DNA of 64,000 nt from Pseudorasbora parva (lineage: Eukaryota > Chordata > Actinopteri > Cypriniformes > Gobionidae), in assembly GCF_024679245.1 (NCBI RefSeq), contig NC_090176.1, positions 25,735,046-25,799,045 of the forward strand, written 5' to 3'. Made by a program: the position numbers and the translations under genes. The notes below the pieces were generated by a model. The model was not told the origin of the DNA. It searched no databases and saw only the letters and a program-made list of their open reading frames with translations. Positions 39,454-51,875 of the stretch are shown here, piece after piece (position 1 is the first letter of the stretch; every line of letters starts with the position of its first letter).

Positions 39454-41200
39454 AGGCTTAGATCACCCAAAAATGACAATTCTGTCATTAATTGTTCACC
39501 CACGTCATTCCAATTCAGTAAGACTTTTATTCATTTTTGGAACACAAATGAACATCTTTTTATTCAAATCTAAGAGCTTTCTGTCCCTCAGTTGACAGCT
39601 GCTTTCAAGCTGCAAAAAGGTAAAGACATCTTTAAAAAAATCCAATATGACTCCAGTAGTTTAACCTCAATTTTATGAAGCGATTCAAGTTCTTTGTGCA
39701 AAAAAATCATAATAATAATTCTTTATTTACAAAATATTCATCTCCAACGCGCATTTATGCAACAGCGTCAGCTCTCGTGTCAACACAACACGCGTGTTGT
39801 GGTGCTCTTGTACGCACATTAATATTTTGTAAATAAAGCTGTAAATAGATTTGTTTTTTCTGCGCAAACAAATCACTAGCGTGGCTTCATAGAATTGAGG
39901 TTAAAGGTGTCATGAACTGGCTTTTAATTTTTTCTATACTATTGTCTGAGGTCAAATAATGATGTGTGTGTGTGTTTTTTACATTCAAAAATATCATAAC
40001 TAATAAGTAATAGGCTATTTTCTACACTGGTTTTGAGGCTGTCTCCTGAATGCTGGGTTTTGATGGGCGTGCTGCACTGGAGACTTGGAAGTAAACGCCC
40101 ATGGCTAGGATTGGAGAAGATCTGCATATTTAATGAGCTTCAGCTCCCCTGTCAGTTCAGTTCACATGAGGGAGGGATTGTTTTGAAAGCGGCCACCGGA
40201 ATGATTCTCTCGATCACAGTGCTCGTAAACGTCTTTATCAAACAAACACAATGATTTAACCGTGAACCGATCAAGATCAAGAGAGGAATATTATTTCACT
40301 ATTTGAGATTCACAGGCCTGCCGACAGGCTTACGTTTTGGTAGTCCATCTGGAAAAACACAAAGCCCCAGGACTACATATAAAAAAAACACGTTTTACTC
40401 ACATAAGTGTGTTGCATCATTCCTGTCAGATCCAATATAGAAGGCACAGCATTGTCTGCAAATCCAGCTCGACCTGAGACTTGTTAACAAATGATTCCTC
40501 AACAAAATGAAGCGATTGCGAACACGCTTACATTGTCTTCCCCACATGAGCTGGAACTTCATAAAAATAAATGAAGTCATAAATATCACACAAAGTCATA
40601 AATATCACACATTCCTAATATTAGGATCCGAAGGAAGCTTATGCAGCGACTGTCTTCCACAACCAGGAATAGCACAATATCTTTGCTATCTTCTACAGCA
40701 TGTTTATTGCTGCTGGCTAGCGCGATCCGAACAGCTCCATGAGTCAGTGGGCGGGGCTACTGAATTACACATGCTTATTATTCTGTATGCGATGACATAT
40801 GACATATAAATGCGCACACGATCGTTTTCTGGGCTTGGCGTCTATAAAAGCTTTTCTTTGACTAACAAGGAAGTTTTCAGCTCTGAAACTTACAGGATAT
40901 TCTTATATTATCATGACCTTTTATAAATCAAAAGCTCAAGGGAAAGTTGATTTCTTAATTGATCACTCCTTTAAACCACTGGATTCACATGGATTTTACC
41001 ATGTTTCTTTTCTGGACCTTGAAAGTGATAGATGCGTAGGCTGTCAATTGAGGGACAGAAAACTCTCAGATTTCATGAAAGGGGTGGTTCCGTGTTTTCT
41101 AAAAATATCTCTCATTTATATTCCGAAGATGAACGAATCTCCTAATACATGAAGGTGGTGAGTAATTAATGACAGCATTTTCATTTTTAGGTGAACTCAT
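39454..41200. mobile_element. Long foldback MITE split by a younger element
   Basis: The left arm (TTAGATCACCCAAAAATGAC…CTTTCTGTCCCTCAGTTGACAG) is mirrored by the right arm (GCTGTCAATTGAGGGACAG…AATGACAGCATTTTC…GTGAACTC). A second, inner palindrome (TTTAACCTCAATTTTATGAAGC near 39659 and its inverse at 39884-39905) confirms the foldback layout. The right arm restarts at 40971 after the insertion 39905-40970. Confidence 0.8.
39905..40970. mobile_element. TTAA-flanked element nested in the foldback MITE
   Basis: TTAA at 39901-39904 and again at 40971-40974 is an exact duplication of the target inside the foldback element. Ends AGGTGTCATGAACTGG and (inverse) AGGAGTGATCAATT are imperfect inverted repeats. 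The 1066-bp body has no transposase and contains GGGCGGGGC near 40749. Confidence 0.7.
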
Positions 41201-42085
41201 AATAGTTCACCCAATAATGAAAATATATCCTTCAAGAATCACGAATGAATGACATTTCCGTGTAAAATTCATAAACCATTCTTCTGCCAGGATCACTATC
41301 GTCAAAGGGTATAGACAATTATCTGTTCTGGGCAAGAGCTCCCTGCGCATCCATGCAGCCTAGCATGGATAAGAGCAGGGAGAGCAGCGATAAAGCCCTC
41401 TAGGGTAAACAGAACAGAAGCAACGATTTATTACAGATAGCATTAATGTCAATATTAAAATGTACAAGCTAATTTAGCAATTTAATCTAATCCTGACTGA
41501 CGGGAGGAGCTGTGGAAGGAGGAGGGTAATTAGCTCCAGAGAAACGCGATAGCAGCTGATAATACTGAAGGAGCTTATATACAGTATATGCTTGCTGTGA
41601 TTGGCATCATATTCCTATAGGTAGACATAATCAGCTGACATTAGGCTGAGGCGAGCTTGACTAACGTGCCCTGCTAGAACTAACGCTATACACTGGATTT
41701 ATGTTAATGTTCATTTATTTAAGATTGAATTTATGCACATTATATGCAAATTCTTTAACATTTCGTGAATGAGGCCTACTGATAAAGCATCACACAGTAC
41801 TTCTATCCCTCCTCACAGCCTTGTTTAAGTTCATATCACATTAAAATATAATGTGTACTTTGACTAATTTCCGCTATCATCAATCTGCACACTGCAACTG
41901 AATGTGGCTTGAATGTGTTTCTCCACCTCTGAGAAGAAAACTATGCATTTTTCCCCCCAACACCTCTTCTATTTAAAACTGTTAAAGTAAATCAATCTCG
42001 GTGCATAACAAGCAATTAGGATCTAAAAGAGCAATTACCCTCTGAAAGATGTTGTGACGGACCCCACCAAACAATTCACACTCAC

Positions 42086-42505
42086 CTGTGGGCTGAACTT
42101 TGACAGATGTCTTCTCTGACTCTTTCCGGGTCATGGCGTACCAGGAGCGATCTGGGTCCTGGATCCACTCAGAGGCCTCGCAGTAGAACTCTCCCTGGTC
42201 TGTGGGCTGCAGCTTGTAGATGGTGAGGCGGTAAGAAGTGGCATTGGTCTTGTCCAGCCGCAGGTCTCCAGAAGACAGACGTTGGCGGTACTGTCCCCCC
42301 GGCCGCAGAACGAAGTCCCGTGACAGGGTGACCAGATCACGCGGGCCAGAACTGGGATCATCAGCAGGGCGCAGGAACCAGCCCACAGAAACGTGAGTGT
42401 GCTGGGATGTCTGACGCGTGACCTCGCAGGTCAGCTGTAGAGCGTCCCCCTCCACTTTCGAGAGAGTTTGAGCAGCGGATGTCACTTTCAGAGTGTCCGG
42501 GATCA
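42086..42505 (-). CDS. igsf3: igsf3 exon encoding Ig domain 2 (V-type, EWI motif)
   Basis: A 420-nt internal exon (140 codons, phase 1 to phase 1). On the minus strand the acceptor is a pyrimidine tract ending in CGACAG, and the donor is CACAG|GTGAGT. Counting from the Val completed at the acceptor, the domain has Cys27 (LTCEV), Trp43 (VGWF) and the DQGEFYC motif ending in Cys109, which is a complete V-set framework. Residues 113-115 are Glu-Trp-Ile, the motif that names the EWI subfamily. A possible N-glycosylation site (NAT) is at residue 88. The tail SWYAMTRK is characteristic of IGSF3 Ig2. It lies extracellularly, just after Ig1, whose exon is not in the window. The exon is GC-richer than the intron around it. 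No stop, frameshift or missing framework residue is seen. Confidence 0.95.
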
Positions 42506-45019
42506 CTGTCGAGGAAAACAAGATGAGGTTAGTTTGAGAGTAGAGTTCATGAACAACAAAACACACCCTTAAAGCCATTCAACCCGTATCCCATTAACAT
42601 TTAAACAGGATTCTCTCCTGCAGGGTAGTGCAATCTCAACCCTTTTATTAACTTATAGCCTCAAGAAAAAACAAGCCTCTTTTTGTCCTCAACAACCCCT
42701 CACTCTTCTTCTCACTCTGTCAGCCTCTAGGTTTTCAAAAAAAAAAAAAAACGTTTGAATTTTTCAAAAAACAGAATGAATAAAGCAAACTGAAATATGG
42801 TCACGTTGTCTTGGGTCAGAATGTACTCTGTATAAGTATTAATACATATACAAAAGCAGAAACCAATAAGCCAATAATTTATATTTTATAGTTATAACCA
42901 ACAACCAAATAATGGCATTATTTATTATTATTTATTAATTATCTAATCAATTTACATATTTTATTATAAAACATCAAAAACTATTTTAAATAATTTGTTT
43001 TTTAAATAAATAAAAAACCTTTACAAACTAAAGCATTTTAAATTAATTTAGGCATCGCAGCAATATAAAAGTACAGCATTAAAAATTGATGTTCAAGATT
43101 TTTTATTATTATTGGTGTTAAGATTACCTTTAGGAAAGCATGAAATGAAAATTAAATTGAGCAAGCACAGTTTATTATCCAATATGAACCGGTATTTAAT
43201 AATATAGCATTATTTATATAGAATTTATTAATATATATTTTTAATTATTTCATTTTATTTAAATTTCCATAATTCTGTCGTAATTTTTAGAAACATTTTA
43301 TTTAGCTTTAATTATTTTTGTTCCATATTTATCAATTTTAGTATGTCAACATACATTCTTGTATTTGCATTATTACAACTAATGAAAATATTAGTTTTAG
43401 TATTAGTTTTACAGTTCATCAATAACAACACTGATCACTACTAGCTCCACAAATTAAATTTTGTGTAACTGTGTTCCAAAATGTGTGTTCCACTGTGTTG
43501 AAAGTAAGCACTGCATTCTCAGCATTGCCTTAAGTGAAGCTACACGTGTAATATAGTTACAGTCATTATGTTTATGGCAACTTACAACACACTTTTTTTA
43601 AGGCAAAGACATTTAAATGTAAATTTATCACCAGCTGGTATACTATGATTTGTAGAACCACACATCAAGTATGCATTGATGTATGTGCCTTAAGTATGTT
43701 TCTGGTCTTACCCTTATGGGTCTAGTTTACACTGTTTCTCTCTTTCTCTTGTGTACAGTGTCGTGTGCCATAGGCTCACTTATCTAAACAACTGCAGATG
43801 CACATGTACACGTCTGCATGAAGCTGGGAACCCGTGATTGCAGATAAACCAAACATACAAAAACACAGATTTATTTTTCATGGACAGCTTCCTATGTGAA
43901 AGTGCTGTCCAAACCCACGCTTGAACACTCCAGTTCAGCAGCAGGGCATTCCAGCACATTTCTGACACCACGCTTCCATCCAGTAGCGCCGAGCCGAACA
44001 ACATGATATTCTGCATCCCATTACCGCTAGAAGTCTTTGTGCGGTGCTAGCGTTGATTAGCACCAGTCAGATCTTCAGCCCGGGAACAGCGTTTCACAGG
44101 CTGTGAAAAAAACAGCTCTGACATCACTCGGTGAGAAATGGATTTTCGTGACAAACCAAAATCCTGGAAATAAACCTGTGACATCTTGCAAACTGCAGCC
44201 GCAATATTTATCCAAAGGAGACACTGACAGCTGACAGTGTCTCCTCAAGTTTCTTTTTCCATGATGCTTTTCAAAAAAATGTTTTTAATAAAAACATTAC
44301 AAATCATGATATAGCAGGCCTTTAGCAAAATAAAAGTAACTTTAGAGTCATTTGAACATGACTATTTGGAGACGCCAACCTTTTTCTCAACTGTAGCAGA
44401 GATTAAAATTATTTAAATGACTTTCCAAAAATAACATAAGGAAATAGGTATACACAAAAAAAGCGCTTTTAAAATTTCAATTGAAGTATATCATGGATGG
44501 ATCTTAAATAGTTGGCCCAGTTCCGGGCTGATCATAGGCCAAGATTAGTGGCATTAAATGTAATACTGCTGGCATTGCGTGATGAGGTGCATCTGGTGCT
44601 TCCTGCACCTTGTCACCCATTCTGTGAACCCAGAATTGCATGTCTCCAGAACTGAAGCAGGTCCAATGTCAACGCATCCAGCCAGCATTTGGAGTTAATG
44701 AAATGTTCCTGGTGCACCTTGTGACCTTGGTAAAAAGTTTTTTGAAGAGCAAGTGCCTGTGCCTGGCTTGTGACAACTAGACAACATTTCAGTTGAAGAA
44801 TATCTAATTAACATACAATTATTAAATTGGCATAAGCTTCTGCCTGAGATTGAAACGCATTTGTTTAACTTACTAGCACATGGTTCTAGCAATGACAAGA
44901 TTATGCGTTTGATAGGCAGGGAATGCATTAATCGCTCAAACACATAACACATCAAAAGTAGGGATGCAGTGATAATAAAAATGCTGCCGATACTAACAAG
45001 GTACGTTATTTTCATATTA

Positions 45020-46660
45020 CAGTCCCTGACAAAAGTCTTGTCGCTTATCTATTTTCTAGAATTACCTGAAATTAACCTGACTTTTAATTAATTCATTGGT
45101 GTTAGAAATATCTCATATGAAAAGCTTAAACCCTCCCAAATGATGTTTAATGCACTGAAATAAATAATTTTCACAGAAAAAAATATTTATTATTTAATCA
45201 AGACAGAAAGGTCAAATTTTGGCAAGACAAAAGTTTTGTCGCCTATACAGAAATTGAACAAATTTACTGCAAATACAAAAATATGTCAGCAAATTAAGTT
45301 GTGGTGCTGTGAGATCCAAATGTAATATCTTGTATGACTTCCATGAGCTTGAAGGACTGCATCCATGCGGTTTGGCAAAGATTCATACAATTTATTGATG
45401 AAGTCATCAGGAATAGCTAAGAAAGCAGTCTTGCATGCCTCCCAGAGTTCATCAATATTCTTTGGTTTCGTCTTCCATGCGTCCTCTTTCATCCTACCCC
45501 ACATATGCTCAATGATGTTCATGTCTGGTGACTGGGCTGGCCAATCCTGGAGCATCTTGATCTTCTTCGCCTGAGGAACTTTGATGTGGAGATGGAAGTA
45601 TGCGATGGAGCACCGTCCTGCTGCAGAATTTGGCCTCTTTTATGGTTGGGAATATAAGAGGTAGCTAAGATTTCTTGGTATTTTAGACTATTGATGTTGC
45701 CTTCCACCCTGCAGATCTCTCGCACACCCCCATACTGGATGTAACCCCAGACCATGATTTTTCCGCCACCAAACTTCACTGTTTTCTGGGTGAATCTCGG
45801 ATCCATTCGGGCACCAGTAGGTCTCCTGCAATATTTGCGGCGACTGTGGTATAATTCAACAGAAGATTCATCTGAAAAATCCACCTTCTGCCACTTTTCC
45901 TGCGTCCATCCTTTTAGCAGGCTGTGGGCCTTGGCAAATGCCACACGTTTTTTCAATTGTCTTTTGTTTAGTGCTGTCTTCTGGGCACTGATTCGACCAT
46001 GGAGGCCATTTCAAGACAGAATCCGACAAACTGTTCTGGTTGACACAGGGACTTCAGGTGACCAGGTCTCGTGGAGCTCTGCTGCAGTGGAAAATGGGCT
46101 GGCCTTGGATTTTCGAGCCAACAAACGGCCCTCTTGAGCAGTTGTCTTGCGGGGTCTGCCTGACCTGGGCTTGTCAAAAATGTCTCCAGTCTCTTCAAAT
46201 CTTTTTTTTATCCTCTGTACTTGACGCTGAGACACATTGAAGGTGTCTGCCACATAAGCAGTGGATCTGGTCTTCTGCCTCTTGATAATCAAAACTTTAG
46301 TCTCAGGGTGAATCTTAGGCATGTTTGCAGAGGTCTATTTGCAGTTGATGTGAAGGTCTAGCGTACTGGGGTTCTTTTTATACACACTTGAGACCTAATT
46401 GATCCATTATTAGTCACAGGTGAAGCTCATATGACAAGGTGACAACACTTATGTCTTAGCAAAAATTGATTCAATGGGCTTTACCAAGCTGTGAATGTTA
46501 GAATACTTTTTGAAAGTTTAGTTTTTCACTGAAACTTTATCACAAAAGCTGGTGGGCTTAAAATGAGCCATTTCTTGTACAAAAATCTTGATTAGAAATA
46601 TATTTCAGCGGCACTTTAGGTAAATTTGTACACAAGCGACAAGACTTTTGTCAGGGACTG
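45020..46660 (-). mobile_element. Near-complete Tc1-like transposon (CAGTCCCTGACAAAAG ends)
   Basis: TA target duplications lie at 45018-45019 and 46661-46662. The inverted ends agree exactly for 27 bp, starting CAGTCCCTGACAAAAG. Total length is 1641 bp, close to that of an intact Tc1 element. The transposase is on the minus strand and has only two lesions. This is the youngest-looking DNA transposon in the window. Confidence 0.93.
45286..46322 (-). pseudogene. Tc1-like DDE transposase with one stop and one frameshift
   Basis: From the ATG at 46322 the protein starts MPKIHPETKVLIIKRQ with an HTH (STAYVADTFNVSQRQVQRIKKRF) and a GRPRK AT-hook. It stops at a TGA at 46011-46013, but the same frame resumes at once and continues to about 45565 through VDFSDESSVE (first catalytic Asp), GGGKIMVWGYI and QQDGAPSHTS (second Asp). 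A one-base shift near 45565-45575 moves it into the frame reading DWPAQSPDMNIIEHMW (catalytic Glu) and ending at 45286. The stop may be a CpG decay (CGA to TGA). Catalytic residues are all present; only the two lesions prevent a full-length product. Confidence 0.9.
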
Positions 46661-46739
46661 TATAGCCTGGCCATAAATTATAAATAGCTGATAGATTGTG
46701 GTTAAATAAATTAAAAACATTAAAACAATAAAAAACTCA

Positions 46740-47390
46740 AATAAACCTGTCAGGGTTCTGTCACTTCAGTGTGGTTTATTCTTGTTTGGTGACACTCCTA
46801 TTGTCTCATTTGTGAATGTGTCGTTCGCTCTTCTGTCCATGTGTGTTTTTTTTCCGGTGTAACACACAGTTTGTATGTTTTCATGTTATGTGTTGCATGG
46901 ACACTCGGTGAGAGCTCTCATTGGCTGCCTGTTCATGTCATGTTTTGTTTGAGCACATGGCTTGTGATTGTGTCCACTGGTTATGTGCTAAAGTTTTTAG
47001 TATTGTTTGGTGTGAGCCCATGGATGTCATGTTTGTTTGTCATGGATGTCATGTCATGGATGTCAAAAAATGTGCCACCCTTCTTGTCATCTGATTATTC
47101 GCTCATTTGCTCAGCGTGTCCTCCCTCGTTACCTGTTTTGTTTGCTCCCTATTTATTCTCCTTGTGTTTTCAGTCCAGTGTGAGTTTGTCGTCTATTAAC
47201 ACAGTGTTCCCATTGGATCCTGCACCCTGTCTTGTTCTGTTGTGCTCTGCCAGTGTAGTTTTCCTGGGTAGATTTTTTGTCTTTATTTACATTTCTTTAT
47301 GACAAATAAATGCCCATTGTCCTGTATCCTCACAGTCCTCACCTTATTCCTTCACCCATCCCTGACTTTATTCAATCAAGAGTTAAGGTA
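46740..47390. repeat. Possible dispersed repeat, class unknown
   Basis: A GT-rich, T-rich block from GTCAGGGTTCTGTCACTTC to CACAGTCCTCACC with CAAATAAATG near its end. Its composition resembles a widespread type of fish repeat that starts in CAGGGTTCTGTCA and ends with an A/T-rich AATAAA-like stretch. No inverted ends or target duplication were found. Confidence 0.35.
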
Positions 47391-47440
47391 TAGCTTCAAT
47401 TTATAGATAATATACTGGCTGACTCTACAATATTGGTTAA

Positions 47441-48151
47441 AGGGTTGGTTCACCCAAAAATGAAAATGATGTCATTAATTACTTGCCCTAATGTTGTTCG
47501 ACACCCGTAAGACCTCTGTTCATCTTCGGAACACAAAAGAAGATATTTTTGTTGAACCCAATGGCTGTGAACGGCCTTCATTGACACCAATGTCATTTCA
47601 TCTCTCAAGACCCATAAAAGGCACTAAAGACGTCATGACAAACCCCATCTCACTATACAGTGATTCTACAATAATTTTATGAAGAAACAAGTTTTTGTGC
47701 ACATAAAAACTAAATAATTCAAAACAAAGTTTCGAACCGTTATGAATCAGCGTATTGATTCATGATTCATATTGTGTGTCAAACTGCCAAACTGCTGAAA
47801 TCACGTGACATTGGTGATCCAAATCATGAATCAATACACTGATCCATAATGGTTCGAAACTTTGTTTTGCAATCGGCCTATCACTATACAAGTTGTTATT
47901 TACTTCAACTTCATAAATAATTGTAGAACCACTGTAGTAAGATGGGCTTTGTAACGATGTCTATAGTGCCCTTTATGGGTCTTGAGAGAGGAAATGACAT
48001 TGGTGTAAATGAAGGCCTTCCTGAGCCATTGGATTTCAACAAAAATATCTTCATTTGTGTTCCGAAGATGAACGGAGGTCTTACAGGTGTCCAACGACAT
48101 TAGGGTAATTAATTATTGACAGAATTTTTATTTTTGAGTGAACTAACCCCT
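47441..48151. mobile_element. Long foldback MITE, complete, nearly full palindrome
   Basis: TTAA at 47437-47440 and 48152-48155. Ends AGGGTTGGTTCACCC and the inverse of AGGGGTTAGTTCACT. Each arm exceeds 250 bp. The plus-strand frame at 47491-47682 and the minus-strand frame at 48100-47900 read nearly the same peptide (KTSVHLRNT.EDIFVE), which shows how complete the mirror is. The open frames are a by-product, not a gene. Confidence 0.88.
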
Positions 48152-48184
48152 TTAATGGTCACTAATATAATAAGATATATAGTG

Positions 48185-48600
48185 CAGCCCTATACCTAAA
48201 CAAAAAGCCTGTAAAATGCAAGGGGGTAATCTAGCACTCGGAAAGCGTTCCACCCCTAGGGGCGGCCATTGCTAACCAAGCCATCACCTGTTGTTAGCAT
48301 CCCATTGACTCCCATTCATTTTTGAGTCACTTTGACAGTGAATAACTTTACATCTGAGGCGTTTAAAGACTCCATTTGTCCATTGTTTATTTATAAAGAA
48401 ACACGACAATGCATAAAAGGCTCCATTACCTTGTATCTTACACTATCGCCCCGCAGAAGCTGTTTTTGTAAAAATAGGCTAACGATTGCGTCATAACCAA
48501 CGCGACTCTGTCGCACAGTTGAGAAATTAACGTATAGACCTGAGGAGACACTCGCAGGCAATCTTTTACTGTCTATGAGACAGTCGGGGGGACGTGGAGA
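48185..48600. repeat. Probable dispersed repeat fragment
   Basis: The block around TTTGACAGTGAATAACTTTA and AGGCGTTTAAAGACTCCATT looks like a recurring cyprinid repeat; no ends can be defined from one copy. The minus-strand 76-codon frame over it has no recognisable domain. Confidence 0.4.
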
Positions 48601-51304
48601 CATAAAGTCTGATAAAGTCAAGGCAGAAGAATGGGGAGAAGCCCATAGTGAGCCAAAAGCAACGGGAGAAAATATTTAAACAACAGGATTCAGATTTCAC
48701 TTTCCACAACTAGTAGAAGACCTACAGAGGACTTCTCTCTAAAGATGAGTTTTTTTTTTTTTTTGAGAGAGAGCTGAGAGCTGCATGAAAGCCTGTATGA
48801 ATCAATCAGCCTGTCTCTCTTGCTTTGCAACAGGTCCTGAATAAATCAAAACCTATTGAGACGTAAGCTTCAAGCGAACCACTGCCTCGGCATTACTGCA
48901 CATGTGAAAATGAATCCTCTGGGTTTCGGCGAGTTGGTTTACCTGCATGCACATTGGGGGCTTTTGCGCATACAAACTCAGTTATTTAACTTCATGTTTG
49001 CTCACACATTATCACTGCTGAGCTAGAGCGCGCAAGCCGCACAAAAGGTACGCAACACTAATAAAACAACACCGAGCGAGTGGGGTAAGAAAACGGCTTA
49101 TATGAAACTAATGAAATGGGAGAAAGACTGTATGAGAGAAAGATGATTGACAGAGAAAGAACAGCAGACGGCAGCGATGCAAATGAAACGGGGGGGAAAT
49201 AAATGAAAGAAATAGAGGAAAGACGGCACTGTTTAACAGCAGGTTACTTCGGCGGTGCTTTGAAGAATCACAGATGTTAGACACAAAGACAGGAAGTGAG
49301 AATAAAAGAGCAAAATAGTCAAATGAGGCTGAGAGGGAGGGCTGAGATACTGAGGTTGCGGCCCTCCGCTGGGTTTTTTAATAGGAAAGCCAACGGTGTC
49401 TCTCACACTCTGACGAACAGGCGGGAGGGACCTACCACTTTACGAATCACAACAGCGTTGGGGAGACACAAGGAAAGGATGGTGAGGATAAAAATAGAGG
49501 GACTTCTACCACTTGGGCATCTCTGATTATTCTTGCACTTTTCTGTTGTTGCTCGTAGAAGAGTACATGGTGGTGTAGGAGTGCGATAGAAAGCACCCGC
49601 TAACACAAATTCCTTTGTGGAGGAGTGTGAGTGTGTGTTCGTATGTAGGCGAGGACCTGAGGGACAATCTTCACTACAGTAGTAACATGTACACCCCCAC
49701 AATCATCGCTGACTCCATATAATCATCATGCATTATGAGGCACGTAATGGGAAAGCTCAATAAGGTTCCCTCATTTAAGCATAAACGCACCCTAAACAAA
49801 CAATAAACCCTCAGTCACCAGAGGAAACGTGATCGATACTTAAATATCAGATATCATATTCTACAGAAACGAGTTCGTTACCATAACAACTACTCAACAA
49901 GGTCCCATGGAAACAGCTAGCAGTTTCCATGCCAACATTACATCCTCAACTTGTAAAAGCATAAAGATATTGATGGCATCAAAATACTAGCTCTCCCAAG
50001 TTAAGTCACCAAATCAAGCCTAAAGCACAAAGCTAGTGCTAATCTCATGTTATTAGCGTTCAGTTCGCCAGCAGACCAGGACTGAGAGAGAATTAGATCC
50101 TTGATGATTGTCTAATACGACCATACATTGTCCAAGCTCAGTCATATCCCTGCTCCTGGATATCCTCCTGGGAAAAGTTGTCTAGAAAAATAAAGTACAT
50201 GCCATTTTATACAGAATCACAATATACTTTCTTTTAAATAGTTCATCTAAGTAAATGTTTTACACATGAATGGTACTTTGCACCAGCGTGATGGAAGTAA
50301 AAACCAAAGGATTATTCATGATGAATAAGTCATAAATCAGGCATCAGTGTAAAACAGGTCCCTCACGTTACATAACACGTGAGTTTAAAATAAAATAATT
50401 GAAATATTGTACATTATTAATACCACAGATGAGCCATGTTCAAAGCTGTAAAACAGTCGATGAACTACTGCTATATTAATGTGTTAAGTTGCACCGATGC
50501 TTGGCAATTAAATCATTAAATCATTTTTTTTAGAGTGACAACACTGTTCTTTTGAACTTCTTATTTCAAAGAATCCTGAAAATAAATGTATTAACAAAAT
50601 AAATGTTTTAACAAAAATATTAGTTCAATAAATATTAGTTAAATAATAGTTTTCAACATTAGAATAATAATCAAATCAGCAAATCATCATGTTAGGATGA
50701 TTTCTGAAAGATCATTTGACTGAAAACTGGAGTGATGATGCTGAAAATTCAGCTTTGCCATCACAGGAATAGATTTGTACATTTTAAACGTTATAAAACG
50801 TTTTTTTTTTTTTTTTTTTTTACAGTCCTTTCATTCAAATAAATGCAGCATTATGAGCATAAAAAAAACTTTTGAGCTTTACTATATTTAATCATTAATT
50901 AAACATTAATTAGAAAATGAGCAAAGAGGACATTGGTGGAGCTGAGGTGACGTGATGACTAACGGACAGCTGACTATGGCTGTGCGATATTTAAAAAAAT
51001 AAATGCGATATGCAATACCTTTTTTAAATAATGCGATATGCGATACGATATTGCTATTAATGTGTAAAATCTATTTAAATTATAATTAAAAAAATATTGA
51101 AAAACTGAGAGAATGATTTCACATTCTTTCTGGGAAAAGAAAGCATTGCTATAAATTCTGAAAGTGACCAGCTGTGTTTTAGCAAAAATATATGTTAAAA
51201 TTTGTGTGTGTATTCGGCAGTTCGAGTGTGTAACAAGACACAAAACAGAACTGAAGGGATCACATGCTTTCAGAGATTGAGGCCGCTTGAGCGCACGTTT
51301 AGAG

Positions 51305-51306
<2 letters not shown>

Positions 51307-51347
<41 letters not shown>
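51307..51347. repeat. (GT)n microsatellite
   Basis: About 20 uninterrupted GT units. Confidence 0.95.
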
Positions 51348-51589
51348 AGACACACAACAAGACTGTTGTTTTTCGCAAATTATTACATATGATAACTCTT
51401 TAACGTCAAGCAAGTCATTTAAGCATGGGTGTCGGAAGTAAATAAAAAGTGGGTGGGTTCTCTCTCCGATTTTTTTATTTTAATTGGAGTAACATTAGAT
51501 GCCATTTACATTAAATACAAATATACCACCATTAACTAAACAACTGATTGGGACAGACAAAATTACGGAAATCCCCAAGTTATTTACTG

Positions 51590-51730
51590 TGGCTATGGTG
51601 TAGGGATAAGACGCATGTCATCAAGTTTTGGTGCAAATCGATTAGAGGTTCAAATCTGCCACACTCACTCTACTCCATTTTCCCATCAAATATCAGATGA
51701 GAAAGGCCTTTTTTTTTTTTTTTTTTTTAA
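51590..51730 (+). mobile_element. tRNA-derived SINE-like fragment
   Basis: TGGTGTAGGGATAAGACGC resembles a Pol III A box and GAGGTTCAAATCTGCC, about 45 bp downstream, resembles a B box (GGTTCGANTCC). The spacing suits a tRNA. A T run follows at 51711-51728. The cloverleaf is not intact, so this is not a tRNA gene. Confidence 0.45.
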
Positions 51731-51875
51731 ATGTAGAAAAGGTGTTTCTCGGTTAGGGCTAGGTAAACAGACGTGCTTAATTAGACACGAGAAAAGTGAG
51801 TGGGTCCAAATCTGGGTTGTAAAAAGTGGGTCTTGTCCCACCCACACACAGTGGTTCCCACGCCCATGTACTTAA

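Larger units (their letters stand above)
32821..42085 (-). other. igsf3 intron between Ig2 and Ig3
   Basis: A 9265-bp intron. It contains a small element with TGCTGGAAAA ends (35008-35251), three fragments of the short foldback family (36802-36985, 37842-37985, 38880-38975) and a nested pair of TTAA-flanked elements (39454-41200). Stretches 32821-35000 and 35255-36795 are plain intron; 41205-42085 has only the beginning of one more foldback copy at about 41202-41240. Confidence 0.85.

Noticed and set aside
46841..47302. A 153-codon plus-strand frame rich in Leu, Ser, Cys, Val and Phe that resembles a membrane protein
   Set aside because: T/G-rich repeat-like sequence gives such hydrophobic frames by composition alone; there is no supporting splice or motif evidence.
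51590..51660. Possible tRNA gene (A-box- and B-box-like sequences)
   Set aside because: Acceptor and other stems do not pair well enough; a SINE head explains it better.
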